Source: CAZRCZ01 sp964598765 (GTDB lineage: Bacteria > Sumerlaeota > Sumerlaeia > MVZB01 > JAJFLK01). From it: a stretch of DNA of 64,000 nucleotides. Below the pieces are notes generated by a model. That model was given only the letters and a program-made list of their open reading frames with translations, did no database searches and was not told the origin of the DNA. Positions 39,219-48,290 of the stretch are shown here, piece by piece (the first letter of the stretch is position 1; the number at the start of each line of letters is the position of its first letter). The stretch is from NCBI GenBank assembly GCA_964598765.1, contig CAZRCZ010000023.1, positions 1-64,000 of the forward strand, given 5' to 3'. A program made the translations under genes and the position numbers.

Positions 39219-40301
39219 ATGACTTCCATCGCCGCCGCCATCCCCGCATCATCCCCCCACGAAAGCCCATTGCAAATGGGACGTTCGTTTATTCATCCCC
39301 TCTTTGATTACATGTTGATCGGAGGGGGATTGAGCCTGCTTTTTGTTGGAGGATTGGCTTTGAATGGAAGGGCGCTTCATCTTCAACTTCTCTCCGTGAC
39401 GCCGCCGTTGTTGATCCTTCTGAGCAACAGCGCCCATTTCGCGGCTTCGACCGTGCGGCTCTACACCAAACCCGGCGCGTTCAAGGACCTTCCATTTCTC
39501 ACGATGGCGTTTCCGCTCGTGACGATTGCGGTCGTGACGCTTTCCATTCTCTTCGCCGATGTCTTGGGGCGGCATCTTAACGCCCTCTATTTCACTTGGT
39601 CGCCGTTTCACTACGCGGCGCAAGCCTACGGTTTGTCCGTGATGTATTGTTATCGCTCGAATTGCCGACTTGAGCTAAACGATAAACGTCTTTTACGCTG
39701 GACCTGTATGGCTCCCTTTCTCTGGGCGTTCATGCGAGGCTCCAATTCGGGCTTGGGTTGGTTTGTGCCCGGGCGAATCATTTCGGAGCATGCCTCCCTG
39801 TTGTTGACGCATCAAATTATCACGCGTGGGTTGGAGGTTGCGTCTTTTCTATTGCCGCCGCTTTTGTTCTTTCGATTGCGCTGGAGTCGAGGTTTGACCA
39901 TGCCGCTCATTTGCCTTTTGCTCATGGTGAGCAATGGTATTTGGTGGGTTCTTTACACCTACATGGACGCCTTCACTTGGGCGACGGTTTTTCACGGGAT
40001 TCAATATCTGGCCATCGTCGCGATTTTTCACGTCAAGGATCAGACGCGCCTCGCGGGGAATCGCCACGGTCGGCTTTATCACACACTCGCGTTTTACGCG
40101 ATGTGCGTCGCGCTCGGTTATCTGCTCTTCAGCGTTTGGCCGCGCGCCTACGTCTTGGCAGGGTTTAGCCTTTCGCAAAGCATGTTGCTCGTCGCGGCGG
40201 TCATCAACATCCACCACTTCATCGTGGACGGCTACATTTGGAAACTGCGTAAGGATCCGAACTACGCGATTGTGACTGATACGGCCCGAGTTTCGGTTTG
40301 A
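39219..40301 (+). CDS. Polytopic membrane protein with conserved-looking His positions, unknown family
   Basis: 360 residues, about 8-9 membrane spans. I do not recognise the family. Histidines sit at membrane edges in patterned contexts: LSNSAHFAASTVRLY, FTWSPFHYAAQAYGLSVMYC, FHGIQYLAIVAIFHVKD and VINIHHFIVDGYIWKLRKDP. Such patterns suggest metal or heme binding, as in Brp/Blh-type carotenoid oxygenases or membrane di-iron enzymes, but this is only a visual analogy. Charged loops are short. Transcribed alone, convergent with the ABC permease gene (9 bp apart). Confidence 0.65.
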   Translation: MTSIAAAIPASSPHESPLQMGRSFIHPLFDYMLIGGGLSLLFVGGLALNGRALHLQLLSVTPPLLILLSNSAHFAASTVRLYTKPGAFKDLPFLTMAFPLVTIAVVTLSILFADVLGRHLNALYFTWSPFHYAAQAYGLSVMYCYRSNCRLELNDKRLLRWTCMAPFLWAFMRGSNSGLGWFVPGRIISEHASLLLTHQIITRGLEVASFLLPPLLFFRLRWSRGLTMPLICLLLMVSNGIWWVLYTYMDAFTWATVFHGIQYLAIVAIFHVKDQTRLAGNRHGRLYHTLAFYAMCVALGYLLFSVWPRAYVLAGFSLSQSMLLVAAVINIHHFIVDGYIWKLRKDPNYAIVTDTARVSV

Positions 40302-40310
40302 TTGTCGCGT

Positions 40311-41270
40311 TTAATTTCCCCCGCGTGTCTCGACCGCCGATTCTCGGCTCCTCACAAAAACCTCCAATAACGCCGCGATGAGAATCACCGAGCCGATGAC
40401 GACGAACTCCCAATCGGTTGGGATGTTCAGCAGAGTGATCGCGTTGTAGATCAATCGCATCAACGCCGCGCCGATGATGATGCCGGGAATTGTTCCCTCG
40501 CCGCCGCGCAGGGAACAACCCCCCAATACAGCGGCGGCAATGCCGTAAAGCTCATACGCCGTGCCGAACGAGGTTTGAACGGAGGAGAGATAGGAGGCAT
40601 AAAGGATGCCGGTCAGGCAAGCGAGCAGGGCAGAGAAGAAGTAAGCCAGACGTTTGTAGCGCGAGACGTTGATTCCGGAGAATCGCGCCGCTTCCTCGTT
40701 GCGTCCGATGGCGTAGAGATATTGTCCGAAGATCGTGCGGTGCATGAGGAAATAAAAAACAGCGGCGACGGCCAGCATGATGACCACGGGGATGGGAATT
40801 TTCTGGAGGATGAATCCGCCTCCAAGGTTTTGAAACATTTCGTGACCTTCTCCGGGACCGACCGCTCCGCCGCCGGTCAGGACTTGCGCCAACCCGCGCA
40901 GGACCATCATCCCTCCCAGCGTGACAATGAAGGGCTGAATGTTGAGCCGGGTGATAAGCCAACCTTGGATCCTTCCCGCCGCTCCCATCAAGGCTAAAAC
41001 GCAGAGGATTGCCGTCGCCGGGTTCAAATCCTTTCGCCCGATCAGATAGGTCACAAGCAGGGCGGAATAACCGACAATCGCGCCGATGGATAGGTCAATC
41101 CCACCGGTGATAATGACGAGTCCCTCGCCGATGGCGAGAATGGAAAGAAGGGCAATCAACCGCGCCAGATTCTGGAGGTTGTATTCCGAGCCGAACGCGG
41201 CGCCGTTTTTCAGAGTCAAATAACCCGCCAGCAGAAACGTGAAGATCAGGGTTCCGATTACTTTTTTCAT
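40311..41270 (-). CDS. Sugar-type ABC transporter permease (RbsC/BPD_transp_2 family)
   Basis: 319 residues, about 8-10 spans. Family signatures: LSILAIGEGLVIITGGIDLS and IGAIVGYSALLVTYLIG near the N-terminus, IQPFIVTLGGMMVLRGLAQV near 130, IGRNEEAARFSGINVSRYKR (EAA-like coupling loop) near 188, and AAAVLGGCSLRGGEGTIPGI near 245. Inner-membrane pore of a ribose/galactose/xylose-class importer; the substrate cannot be named. Third gene of the set, after the binding protein and ATPase. Confidence 0.9.
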   Translation of the reverse strand: MKKVIGTLIFTFLLAGYLTLKNGAAFGSEYNLQNLARLIALLSILAIGEGLVIITGGIDLSIGAIVGYSALLVTYLIGRKDLNPATAILCVLALMGAAGRIQGWLITRLNIQPFIVTLGGMMVLRGLAQVLTGGGAVGPGEGHEMFQNLGGGFILQKIPIPVVIMLAVAAVFYFLMHRTIFGQYLYAIGRNEEAARFSGINVSRYKRLAYFFSALLACLTGILYASYLSSVQTSFGTAYELYGIAAAVLGGCSLRGGEGTIPGIIIGAALMRLIYNAITLLNIPTDWEFVVIGSVILIAALLEVFVRSRESAVETRGGN

Positions 41271-41285
41271 CGGGGCCTCAGGAGA

Positions 41286-42815
41286 CTACGCGGAAACCTG
41301 AATCGTCGCACCGCGACCCGAAGCCAGATTCATGACCGCTTCCTCGGTGAAATTTTTCTTTTCCAGCACGCCCGCGATTTTTCCCTCGTGCATGACGACG
41401 ATGCGATCCGAAACGCCGAGCACTTCCTCCATGTCGGAACTGACCATGAGAATCCCGACCCCCTCGTTCGCCAGTTGGCGCATCAGTTGATAGATTTCCG
41501 TCTTGGAGTTGACGTCCACGCCGCGCGTCGGCTCGTCGAGAATCAGGATTTTCGGGCGGAGCGAAAGCCATTTGGCGAGAACAACCTTTTGCTGATTGCC
41601 GCCGCTGAGACTCAGGACTTCTTGGCGCGGGTCATGCGCCTTGATTCGCAATTTCGTGGTTTGCTCTTGAGCGAGTCGTCCCAATCGCGCGCGCCGCAGA
41701 ATTCCCCACGGCGAAAATCGCCGCAATCCGGCCAGTGAGATGTTTTGCTCAACCGACATTTCGAGGATCAGTCCCTGAAGTTTTCGATCCTCCGGAACCA
41801 TCGCCAATCCTTGCGCGATGGCGTCGCGGACGTTGCCGATGTTTACGACTTTGCCTTCGATCTCGATTTCTCCGGTGTCAATCGGATCAATTCCAAAAAG
41901 GGCGCGCATGGTTTCGGTGCGTCCCGCGCCGACCAACCCGGAGAATCCCAAAATCTCTCCCGCGCGAAGTTCAAAGTTGATCGGATGTATGAAGGTGTGT
42001 GGGCGCAAATTTCTCACTTGAAGAACGGGTTGGCGCGTCGCGCCGCGTTGGCCCGGGAAAAAATCCGAGATGTCTCTGCCGATCATCAGTCGGATCATGG
42101 CGTCTTCGGTGGCGTTCCGGCGATCCAATTCGCCGACGCGCTTGCCGTCGCGCAAGGCCACGACCCGATCCGCGACGCGGCGGATTTCCGGCAAACGATG
42201 CGAGATGTAAATCACGCCAATTTTGCGCGATTTCAAATCCTCGATGACTTTGAAAAGCAACTCCGTCTCGCGCGTGGTTAGCGAGGAGGTCGGCTCGTCC
42301 ATGACGACGATCCTAGCGTCGGCGGAGAGAGCCTTGGCGATTTCAACCAGTTGTTGTTCGGCGGTGGATAGCCGCGTCATGGGCGTCGTAGGCGCAAGGT
42401 CAAGACCGACGATCTTCAACCACGCGCGCGTTCGGTCGTTCATTGTCCGGCGGTCAATAGTCTTGAGAATGCGATTCTTGATCGGCTCGCGTCCGAGAAA
42501 GATGTTCCCGGCGATGTCGAGGTTGTCGGCGAGGATCAACTCTTGATGAATGATTGCGATCCGATGCGCGAGTGAATCATGCACCGTGGCGAACCGGGTT
42601 GCATTCCCGTCGAGCGCGATAGTTCCTTCGTCGGGCTGATGAATGCCTCCGAGAATTTTGATCAGCGTGGATTTGCCCGCGCCGTTTTCGCCGATGAGGG
42701 CGACGACTTCGCCCGACTTTAATGCAAAATCCACGCCGTCAAGCGCGGTCGTGCCGGGAAAACGCTTGGTGATCCCGCGCATTTCCAAAAGCGGAGCGGC
42801 GACCAGTTCGCTCAT
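41286..42815 (-). CDS. Sugar-type ABC transporter ATP-binding protein (RbsA-like, two ABC domains)
   Basis: 509 residues with tandem ABC domains. First: Walker A GENGAGKSTLIKILGG, signature LSTAEQQLVEIAKAL, Walker B IVVMDEPTSSL. Second: degenerate Walker A GLVGAGRTETMRALFG, signature LSGGNQQKVVLAKWL, Walker B ILILDEPTRGVDV. This asymmetric pair is typical of RbsA, MglA and XylG. The ATG at 42815 overlaps the stop of the binding-protein gene (ATGA); a GTG-type upstream start adds nine unlikely residues. Confidence 0.93.
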   Translation of the reverse strand: MSELVAAPLLEMRGITKRFPGTTALDGVDFALKSGEVVALIGENGAGKSTLIKILGGIHQPDEGTIALDGNATRFATVHDSLAHRIAIIHQELILADNLDIAGNIFLGREPIKNRILKTIDRRTMNDRTRAWLKIVGLDLAPTTPMTRLSTAEQQLVEIAKALSADARIVVMDEPTSSLTTRETELLFKVIEDLKSRKIGVIYISHRLPEIRRVADRVVALRDGKRVGELDRRNATEDAMIRLMIGRDISDFFPGQRGATRQPVLQVRNLRPHTFIHPINFELRAGEILGFSGLVGAGRTETMRALFGIDPIDTGEIEIEGKVVNIGNVRDAIAQGLAMVPEDRKLQGLILEMSVEQNISLAGLRRFSPWGILRRARLGRLAQEQTTKLRIKAHDPRQEVLSLSGGNQQKVVLAKWLSLRPKILILDEPTRGVDVNSKTEIYQLMRQLANEGVGILMVSSDMEEVLGVSDRIVVMHEGKIAGVLEKKNFTEEAVMNLASGRGATIQVSA

Positions 42816-43777
42816 TGCGTCAGTTTCTTGAGGTTGTCCCAAAATTCGGCGACGTTCTGTTTGTTCACGATCACGACGCCGGTGTCTATCATTTTGTTTT
42901 CGGGTATGCGGCTGTTGTTGCCTCTGGCCAGTTCGCTCAGCAGGCGGACCGATTGATAGCCAAATTCAAACGGCTTTTGCACGATCGTTGCCTCAATCGC
43001 TCCGTCCTTGATTCCCTGTAGCGTGGCGTCCTCTTCGTCAAAACAGACGATTTTGATTTTGCCGACTTTCTTGGCGGCTTTGACCACCGAAACAATGGCG
43101 GGTCCATTGTAGGACCAAAGGCCGACGAACGCGGCGATCTCCGGATGCGCGACGAGGGAATCTTCAACGTTTTGCTTGGCCTTGGCCTGATCGGCGTAAT
43201 CGAGCCGCGTGTCAACGATTTCGATCTTGGTTCCCTTGGTCGCGTCCAGAATTCCTTGTCGTCGGTCCTTGGCGTTTTGAGCGTCGAGCCGTCCGACGAA
43301 GATGATGATCTTTCCGCCTTGGGGAAGCGCCTTCTTGATTTCTTCTCCGGCGGCTTTCCCCGCCTCGTAATTGTTGGTTCCGATGTAGGCGATGCGATTG
43401 GATTGCGGGGCGTCGGAATCCTGTGTGATGAGCGGCACGTGTTTGGCGGCTTCATTCAGAATTTTCGTCATGTTTGCCGGATCAATCGGCGAGATCGCCA
43501 TGCCGTCCACTTTTTTGGCGATCAAGTCTTCGATGTAGCGTTGTTGTTCGTCCACGGCGCCAGTCGCCGGAATCCGCATTTCCACTTCGACGCCGAATTC
43601 TTTTTCCGCCTTTCGCACCCCCTTCTCCGCGATGGTCCAGAAGGTCGAGGCGCTGTTGGTGACGAAGGCGAATTTGAGTTTCTTGGCATCGGCCCTCGTG
43701 GATTGAGGGAAAAGGAAGCATGAAGCTACGACAAGGAATAATGCCGTTCGGAACGAACGGATGGCGGTGGACATCAT
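42812..43777 (-). CDS. Sugar ABC transporter periplasmic substrate-binding protein (RbsB-like)
   Basis: 321 residues. Signal peptide (SFRTALFLVVASCFLFPQSTRA) then a type-1 periplasmic binding fold: KKLKFAFVTNSASTFWTIAE, DGMAISPIDPANMTKILNEA, PLITQDSDAPQSNRIAYIGT, VGLWSYNGPAIVSVVKAA, KIVCFDEEDATLQGIKDGAI, VQKPFEFGYQSVRLL. Ribose/rhamnose-class protein; ligand uncertain. It starts 53 bp after the gcvPB stop on the same strand, so it may be read through from the glycine-cleavage operon. Confidence 0.92.
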   Translation of the reverse strand: MMSTAIRSFRTALFLVVASCFLFPQSTRADAKKLKFAFVTNSASTFWTIAEKGVRKAEKEFGVEVEMRIPATGAVDEQQRYIEDLIAKKVDGMAISPIDPANMTKILNEAAKHVPLITQDSDAPQSNRIAYIGTNNYEAGKAAGEEIKKALPQGGKIIIFVGRLDAQNAKDRRQGILDATKGTKIEIVDTRLDYADQAKAKQNVEDSLVAHPEIAAFVGLWSYNGPAIVSVVKAAKKVGKIKIVCFDEEDATLQGIKDGAIEATIVQKPFEFGYQSVRLLSELARGNNSRIPENKMIDTGVVIVNKQNVAEFWDNLKKLTQ

Positions 43778-43830
43778 GGGTGAGTCTCCAGATTAAGGTG
43801 ATTCGTTTTTAGCGTTTGCCGGAGAGGTTA

Positions 43831-45363
43831 TCAATGAATATCCGGTTCAAGCGAACAGCAAACGTTGAGTTGCCGCGCGGCGCGGACCTCATCCAATCGC
43901 CCGACGGCCAAATCATTCGGCGCATTGGTCAATTTGTCGGCGTCGGATTCCATCTCGCGCCGGATTTGTTCCATCGCCGCGATGAAGGCGTCCAGCGTCT
44001 CCTTGGCTTCATTTTCGGTTGGCTCGATGAGGAGACATTCAGGGACCAACAAGGGGAAATAAATCGTCGGCGCGTGGAATCCGAAATCGAGCAACCGCTT
44101 GGCGACGTCGAACGCCTTGACGCCGTTCTTCGCCGCTTGTTTCTTGAGCGTTAAGATGAACTCGTGCTTGCAAGGCGCGGCAAAGGCGGCGTCGTAGAGT
44201 TTGGAAAGCTTGGCGAGCAGATAATTCGCGTTCAAGACCGAATGAGTGGAAATGTCGCGCAGTCCCTTGTCTCCTTGAAGGCGAATATACGTATAGGCGC
44301 GGATAAGGACGCCGACGTTGCCGTAGAAGGCGTGAAGGCGTCCAATGGATTTGTCGCCGTCCTCCTCAAGTTTATATTGTCCGTCGGATTGCTTGATGAC
44401 GCGCGGCGTGGGAAGATAGGGGGAGAGGTCCTCGCGCACTGCAATCGGTCCCGCGCCGGGTCCGCCGCCGCCATGGGGAGTGGAAAAAGTCTTGTGCAAA
44501 TTCAAATGCACGACGTCGAATCCCATGTCACCGGGACGCGCCCTGGCGACAATGGCATTGAGATTTGCGCCATCATAATAAAGCAACGCGCCCGCGTTGT
44601 GAAGAAGGCGTGAAATCTCCAAAATGTTCGTCTCAAACAACCCGCAAGTGTTCGGGTTGGTCAGCATCAACGCGGCGGTTTTGTCGTTGATCTCCGCCTT
44701 GAGCGAATCCAAGTCCACTCTGCCGTCGGCTCCCGATTTAACGGTGCGGACCTTAAATCCCGCCATCGCCGCGCTGGCAGGATTTGTGCCGTGGGCGCTG
44801 TCGGGAACAAGAATCGTATCGCGTCCGGTCCTTCGGTCCCGATGCCATGCTTGAATGATCGCAACGCCGGCAAATTCCCCTTGCGCTCCGGCCACGGGCG
44901 TCAGCGAAACCTTCGGCAATCCGATGACCGCGGACAGCAAATCCTGCAATTCAGAAAGAATCGAAAGTGTTCCCTGTGAATCTTGCGCGTCCTGATAGGG
45001 ATGCAATCCGGTGAACCCCGGCATGGCCGCCGCCGCTTCGCAGGCGCGCGGATTGTATTTCATCGTGCAGGAGCCGAGCGGATAGAAATGGGTGTCAATC
45101 GAGAAATTCTTCTGGGAGAGACGGGTGTAATGACGAACCGTTTGCGGTTCGCTCACTTCGGGCAGAGCCGCCGGCCACGCGCGCCGGAATTTGCCCGGCA
45201 TGCGACTCAAGGGATCGGCGCCTATCGGCAAATCGGGAACGGCGGTTCCTTCCCGTTCTCTTTGACTTTTGTCAAAAATCAGAACGTCTCCGGCGGAGGG
45301 ACGCGGTTCGGCTTTGACCGTTCCATTGGTTTCGGGTTGAGTTAGGATTTCATCGGCGATCAT
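43831..45363 (-). CDS. gcvPB: Glycine dehydrogenase (decarboxylating) subunit 2
   Basis: 510 residues. PLP-dependent C-terminal half of the two-subunit P-protein; with GcvPA it decarboxylates glycine and loads the aminomethyl group on lipoyl-GcvH. The PLP Lys is in VVHLNLHKTFSTPHGGGGPG. Other hallmarks: FYPLGSCTMKYNPR, TPVAGAQGEFAGVAII, DSAHGTNPASAAMAGF and LMLTNPNTCGLFE. The ATG overlaps the gcvPA stop (ATGA). Last gene of the operon before the ABC transporter. Confidence 0.96.
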   Translation of the reverse strand: MIADEILTQPETNGTVKAEPRPSAGDVLIFDKSQREREGTAVPDLPIGADPLSRMPGKFRRAWPAALPEVSEPQTVRHYTRLSQKNFSIDTHFYPLGSCTMKYNPRACEAAAAMPGFTGLHPYQDAQDSQGTLSILSELQDLLSAVIGLPKVSLTPVAGAQGEFAGVAIIQAWHRDRRTGRDTILVPDSAHGTNPASAAMAGFKVRTVKSGADGRVDLDSLKAEINDKTAALMLTNPNTCGLFETNILEISRLLHNAGALLYYDGANLNAIVARARPGDMGFDVVHLNLHKTFSTPHGGGGPGAGPIAVREDLSPYLPTPRVIKQSDGQYKLEEDGDKSIGRLHAFYGNVGVLIRAYTYIRLQGDKGLRDISTHSVLNANYLLAKLSKLYDAAFAAPCKHEFILTLKKQAAKNGVKAFDVAKRLLDFGFHAPTIYFPLLVPECLLIEPTENEAKETLDAFIAAMEQIRREMESDADKLTNAPNDLAVGRLDEVRAARQLNVCCSLEPDIH

Positions 45364-46712
45364 GATTGTTGCTCCAAGATGGTTTTGGCCGTCTTCAAAT
45401 AATTTTCAATGTCTTCGTCCAATTTGGTCTCCGTCGCGCAGACGATCAGCAGAACGGCGTCGGCGAATCCCAACCGCGAGGCGGGCAGACCGGACAGAAT
45501 CCCTTTCTCGCGCATACGTTGATAAAACTTTTCGGCTTCCATCGGCAGGCGAAGAGTAAATTCGTTGAAGAACGGCGCGTCGGAAAACGGGCGGACGCCT
45601 CTGATTTTCAACAGACCGTCGCGGAGCCGACCCGACCTATCCAAATTGATCAAGCCTAATTTCTCAAATCCGCTTTTGCCGAGGAGCGAGAGCCAGAGCG
45701 TGACCATCGTCGCGCAAAGTCCTTGGTTAGTGCAGATGTTCGAGGTGGCGCGCTCGCGGCGGATGTGTTGCTCACGCGTCTGAAGCGTCAGAACGAATCC
45801 CTCGCGCCCGTCGTGATCCTGCGTCTTGCCGACAATGCGGCCGGGCATTTTGCGGATGTGTTCAACTCGCGTGGCCATGAATCCGGTGTAGGGACCGCCA
45901 AAATTCATCGGCAGACCGATTGGTTGCGCCTCGCCGACGGCGATATCCGCCCTCCATTGGCCGGGCGGCGCGAGAGCGGAAAGGCTCATCGGGTTCACCA
46001 CGGCGACGGCCAGCGCGCCGTGCTTATGCGCGGTGTCCGCCAACGCTTCGGCGTGTTCGAGGCAACCCCAGAAATTCGGTTGGGGAATCACCACCGCAGT
46101 TGCGTTCGTGGCTTCGGCGGGCCACCCATCGGGATTGGTCACGCCGTTGGCGGATTTCCAAAAAACGATCTCAATTCCCAGATTATGGGTGTAGCTTCGG
46201 ATCACCTGCGCGTAAGCGGGATGCAAGGTTTCAGGAAGAACGACCTGATTCTTGCCGTTGATCCGATGCGCCATGAGGATCGCTTCGGCCAGCGCCGACG
46301 CGCCGTCATACATCGAGGCGTTCGCCGCGTCCAAGTCGGTCAACGCGCAGATCATCGTCTGAAATTCATAGATGATTTGAAGGGTTCCTTGACTTGCTTC
46401 CGCCTGATAGGGTGTGTAAGCCGTGAGCAATTCACCCCGTTGCGCAATAGCCTGAACGGCGGCGGGAATGAAATGTTCGTAACTCCCCGCGCCCATGAAA
46501 TTGCTAAACGCGATCGCGGCGGGACGGTTCATCTCCGCGCGTTGACGAAGGAGACGGAGCGTCTCGTATTCTGAAAGCGGCCGATTTGCAATCGGCGATT
46601 CCTTCAATCGGACTTTTTCGGGAATGTCGGCGAAGAGTTCTTCAACGTCGGCGACCCCGATAGCCGACAACATTTCGCGCGTGTCTTGTTCGGTGTTTGC
46701 GATGAACGCCAT
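45360..46712 (-). CDS. gcvPA: Glycine dehydrogenase (decarboxylating) subunit 1
   Basis: 450 residues. N-terminal half of the split P-protein, catalytically degenerate but needed for the heterotetramer. Signatures: FSNFMGAGSYEHFIPAAVQA, TAYTPYQAEASQGTLQIIYE, EFQTMICALTDLDAANASMY, GASALAEAILMA, and GGPYTGFMATRVEHIRKMPG plus TSNICTNQGLCATMVTLWLS. AAGGG stands 9 nt before the ATG. Split P-protein is usual for many bacteria outside the Proteobacteria. Confidence 0.96.
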   Translation of the reverse strand: MAFIANTEQDTREMLSAIGVADVEELFADIPEKVRLKESPIANRPLSEYETLRLLRQRAEMNRPAAIAFSNFMGAGSYEHFIPAAVQAIAQRGELLTAYTPYQAEASQGTLQIIYEFQTMICALTDLDAANASMYDGASALAEAILMAHRINGKNQVVLPETLHPAYAQVIRSYTHNLGIEIVFWKSANGVTNPDGWPAEATNATAVVIPQPNFWGCLEHAEALADTAHKHGALAVAVVNPMSLSALAPPGQWRADIAVGEAQPIGLPMNFGGPYTGFMATRVEHIRKMPGRIVGKTQDHDGREGFVLTLQTREQHIRRERATSNICTNQGLCATMVTLWLSLLGKSGFEKLGLINLDRSGRLRDGLLKIRGVRPFSDAPFFNEFTLRLPMEAEKFYQRMREKGILSGLPASRLGFADAVLLIVCATETKLDEDIENYLKTAKTILEQQS

Positions 46713-46730
46713 GTTAGTTTTCCCTTGTTC

Positions 46731-47111
46731 CTATTCTTCCTTGCAGGTCGTCAAGTAGTCGGAGTGGTTCATGAGCGCCGAGTCGTTGACTTCGGCCTCA
46801 ACCTGAATTTCAAAAAGCCATCCCTCCCCGTAGGGACTTTGGTTGATTTTTTCCGGAGCGTCGTGAAGCGCGCCGTTGTGCGACGCGATTCTTCCCTTCA
46901 CCGGCGCGTAGATGGAAGCGGTCGCCTTGCACGATTCGATCACGCAAACCTCTTCTCCCGCTTCGACGTCGCGGTCGGTTTCGGGAAATTCGACATAGAC
47001 GATGTCTCCCATTTGGCTTTGGGCGAAATCGCTGATGCCGACCTTCCGCCGCGAACCTTGAGGTTCGATCCATTCGTGCGTCTTGGTGAATTTGAGATGT
47101 TCTTTGTCCAT
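46731..47111 (-). CDS. gcvH: Glycine cleavage system H protein
   Basis: 126 residues. Lipoyl carrier that shuttles the aminomethyl group between P, T and L proteins. The lipoylated Lys is in VCVIESCKATASIYAPVKG. Typical opening FTKTHEWIEPQG and GISDFAQSQMGDIVYVEFPE. Ribosome site AGGAAAGG before the ATG. Lies 12 bp after gcvT; LipA, which inserts sulfur into the lipoyl group on this protein, is encoded first in the same operon. Confidence 0.96.
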   Translation of the reverse strand: MDKEHLKFTKTHEWIEPQGSRRKVGISDFAQSQMGDIVYVEFPETDRDVEAGEEVCVIESCKATASIYAPVKGRIASHNGALHDAPEKINQSPYGEGWLFEIQVEAEVNDSALMNHSDYLTTCKEE

Positions 47112-47123
47112 GGTGTGCCTTTC

Positions 47124-48239
47124 CTAATTCGATTTCTTTTCGGGATAAAATGGAGGCCGCGCGACTGCGGCGCGGATGGTTGTGGAACCCAGATTGATTT
47201 CCACGATCTTGTCGGGTTCGGCTAGATCGGTCTTCAAATAACCGAGCGCGATCGGACGTTCGAGGGAAGGGGAGTAGCCGCCGCTGGTGATTTCGCCGAC
47301 CGTTTGCTCTTGGAAAAGAATCGGCGCGCCGTGTCGGGCCATGCGCTTTCCCTCAGGCAAAAGTCCGATCAGACGCTTGCGGATACCTTGCGCCTTGATA
47401 TTTTTGAGGGCGGAAAGACCCGAAAAACTTTTTTTGCCCAATCTCACGACCCAACCCAATCCCGCCTCGAAGGGGTTATTCTCTTCCGTGAAATCTTGTC
47501 CGGAGAGACAATATCCTTTTTCCAATCGTAACGTGTCACGCGCGGCAAGACCGCACGGGATCGCGCCGGCTTTGGCCAAATCGTTCCAGAGCGAAACGGC
47601 ATTATAGGGAGGACACAGCAATTCCGCGCCCGGTTCGCCGGTGTAGCCCGTGCTGGACAAAATCAATTCGCCGCCGCCGTAAACCAATCGCAGGGTCTTG
47701 AACGGCGGCAAATGTTCCCATACTCCTGTTCCCAATGTCGCCCGACATGCCTCCTTCCACTTCGGTCCCTGCACGGCGATCATCGCCCATCGTTCCGCGC
47801 AAGGGACCAATTCGGTGTCCTTGAGCGCAAGACGTGAGGCGGTTTCTTGCATGAACGCCACGTCCTTGCTGTAGGTGGCCGCGTTGATCACGATGAAATA
47901 GTGCCAAGCGCTGAAACGCGAAACGATGAGATCGTCAATCAGACCGCCGTTCTCCCGGCACATGACGGTATAGACTTCATCGCCGTCCTTCAGAACCGAT
48001 AAGTCCTGCGTGACAATTTCCTGCGCGAGATCGAGGGCATGGGGACCGATAATCTCGACTTGCCCCATGTGCGAAACATCAAAAATTCCGACGTTCCGTC
48101 GCGTCGCGTGGTGTTCTTCGATTTGCGAACCGTAATGGAGCGGCATTTCCCACCCGCCGAAGGGAACCATCTTGGCTCCGGCGGCAACGTGAACATCGTA
48201 GAGTGGCGTCCTTTGAAGTCGTTCGATAACCGCCGTCAT
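47124..48239 (-). CDS. gcvT: Aminomethyltransferase (glycine cleavage T protein)
   Basis: 371 residues. Transfers the methylene unit to tetrahydrofolate, releasing ammonia; the product 5,10-methylene-THF is the substrate of FolD encoded at 57.5 kb. Signatures: VPFGGWEMPLHYGSQIEEHH, GIFDVSHMGQVEIIGPHA, STGYTGEPGAELLCP, LEKGYCLSGQDFTEENNPFE and TSGGYSPSLERPIALGYL. The ribosome-binding stretch just before the ATG (AAAGGCACAGAG) belongs to a dispersed repeat of the CAGAGACACAGAG type. Confidence 0.96.
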   Translation of the reverse strand: MTAVIERLQRTPLYDVHVAAGAKMVPFGGWEMPLHYGSQIEEHHATRRNVGIFDVSHMGQVEIIGPHALDLAQEIVTQDLSVLKDGDEVYTVMCRENGGLIDDLIVSRFSAWHYFIVINAATYSKDVAFMQETASRLALKDTELVPCAERWAMIAVQGPKWKEACRATLGTGVWEHLPPFKTLRLVYGGGELILSSTGYTGEPGAELLCPPYNAVSLWNDLAKAGAIPCGLAARDTLRLEKGYCLSGQDFTEENNPFEAGLGWVVRLGKKSFSGLSALKNIKAQGIRKRLIGLLPEGKRMARHGAPILFQEQTVGEITSGGYSPSLERPIALGYLKTDLAEPDKIVEINLGSTTIRAAVARPPFYPEKKSN

Positions 48240-48272
48240 TTTCTCTGTGCCTTTGCGTCTCTGTGGTCATTC
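48240..48272. repeat. CACAGAGACGCAAAGGCACAGAG repeat unit at the gcvT start
   Basis: On the minus strand CCACAGAGACGCAAAGG then CACAGAGAAA runs directly into the gcvT ATG. Same family as the units near 49.65, 51.08, 51.26, 52.73 and 52.79 kb. Confidence 0.6.
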
Positions 48273-48290
48273 TTAATCATAATCCTAATC

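Noticed and set aside
47055..47080. GAGGTTCGATCC string resembling a tRNA T-arm
   Set aside because: It lies inside gcvH in frame, with no acceptor or anticodon arm around it. No tRNA or rRNA gene was recognised anywhere in the window.
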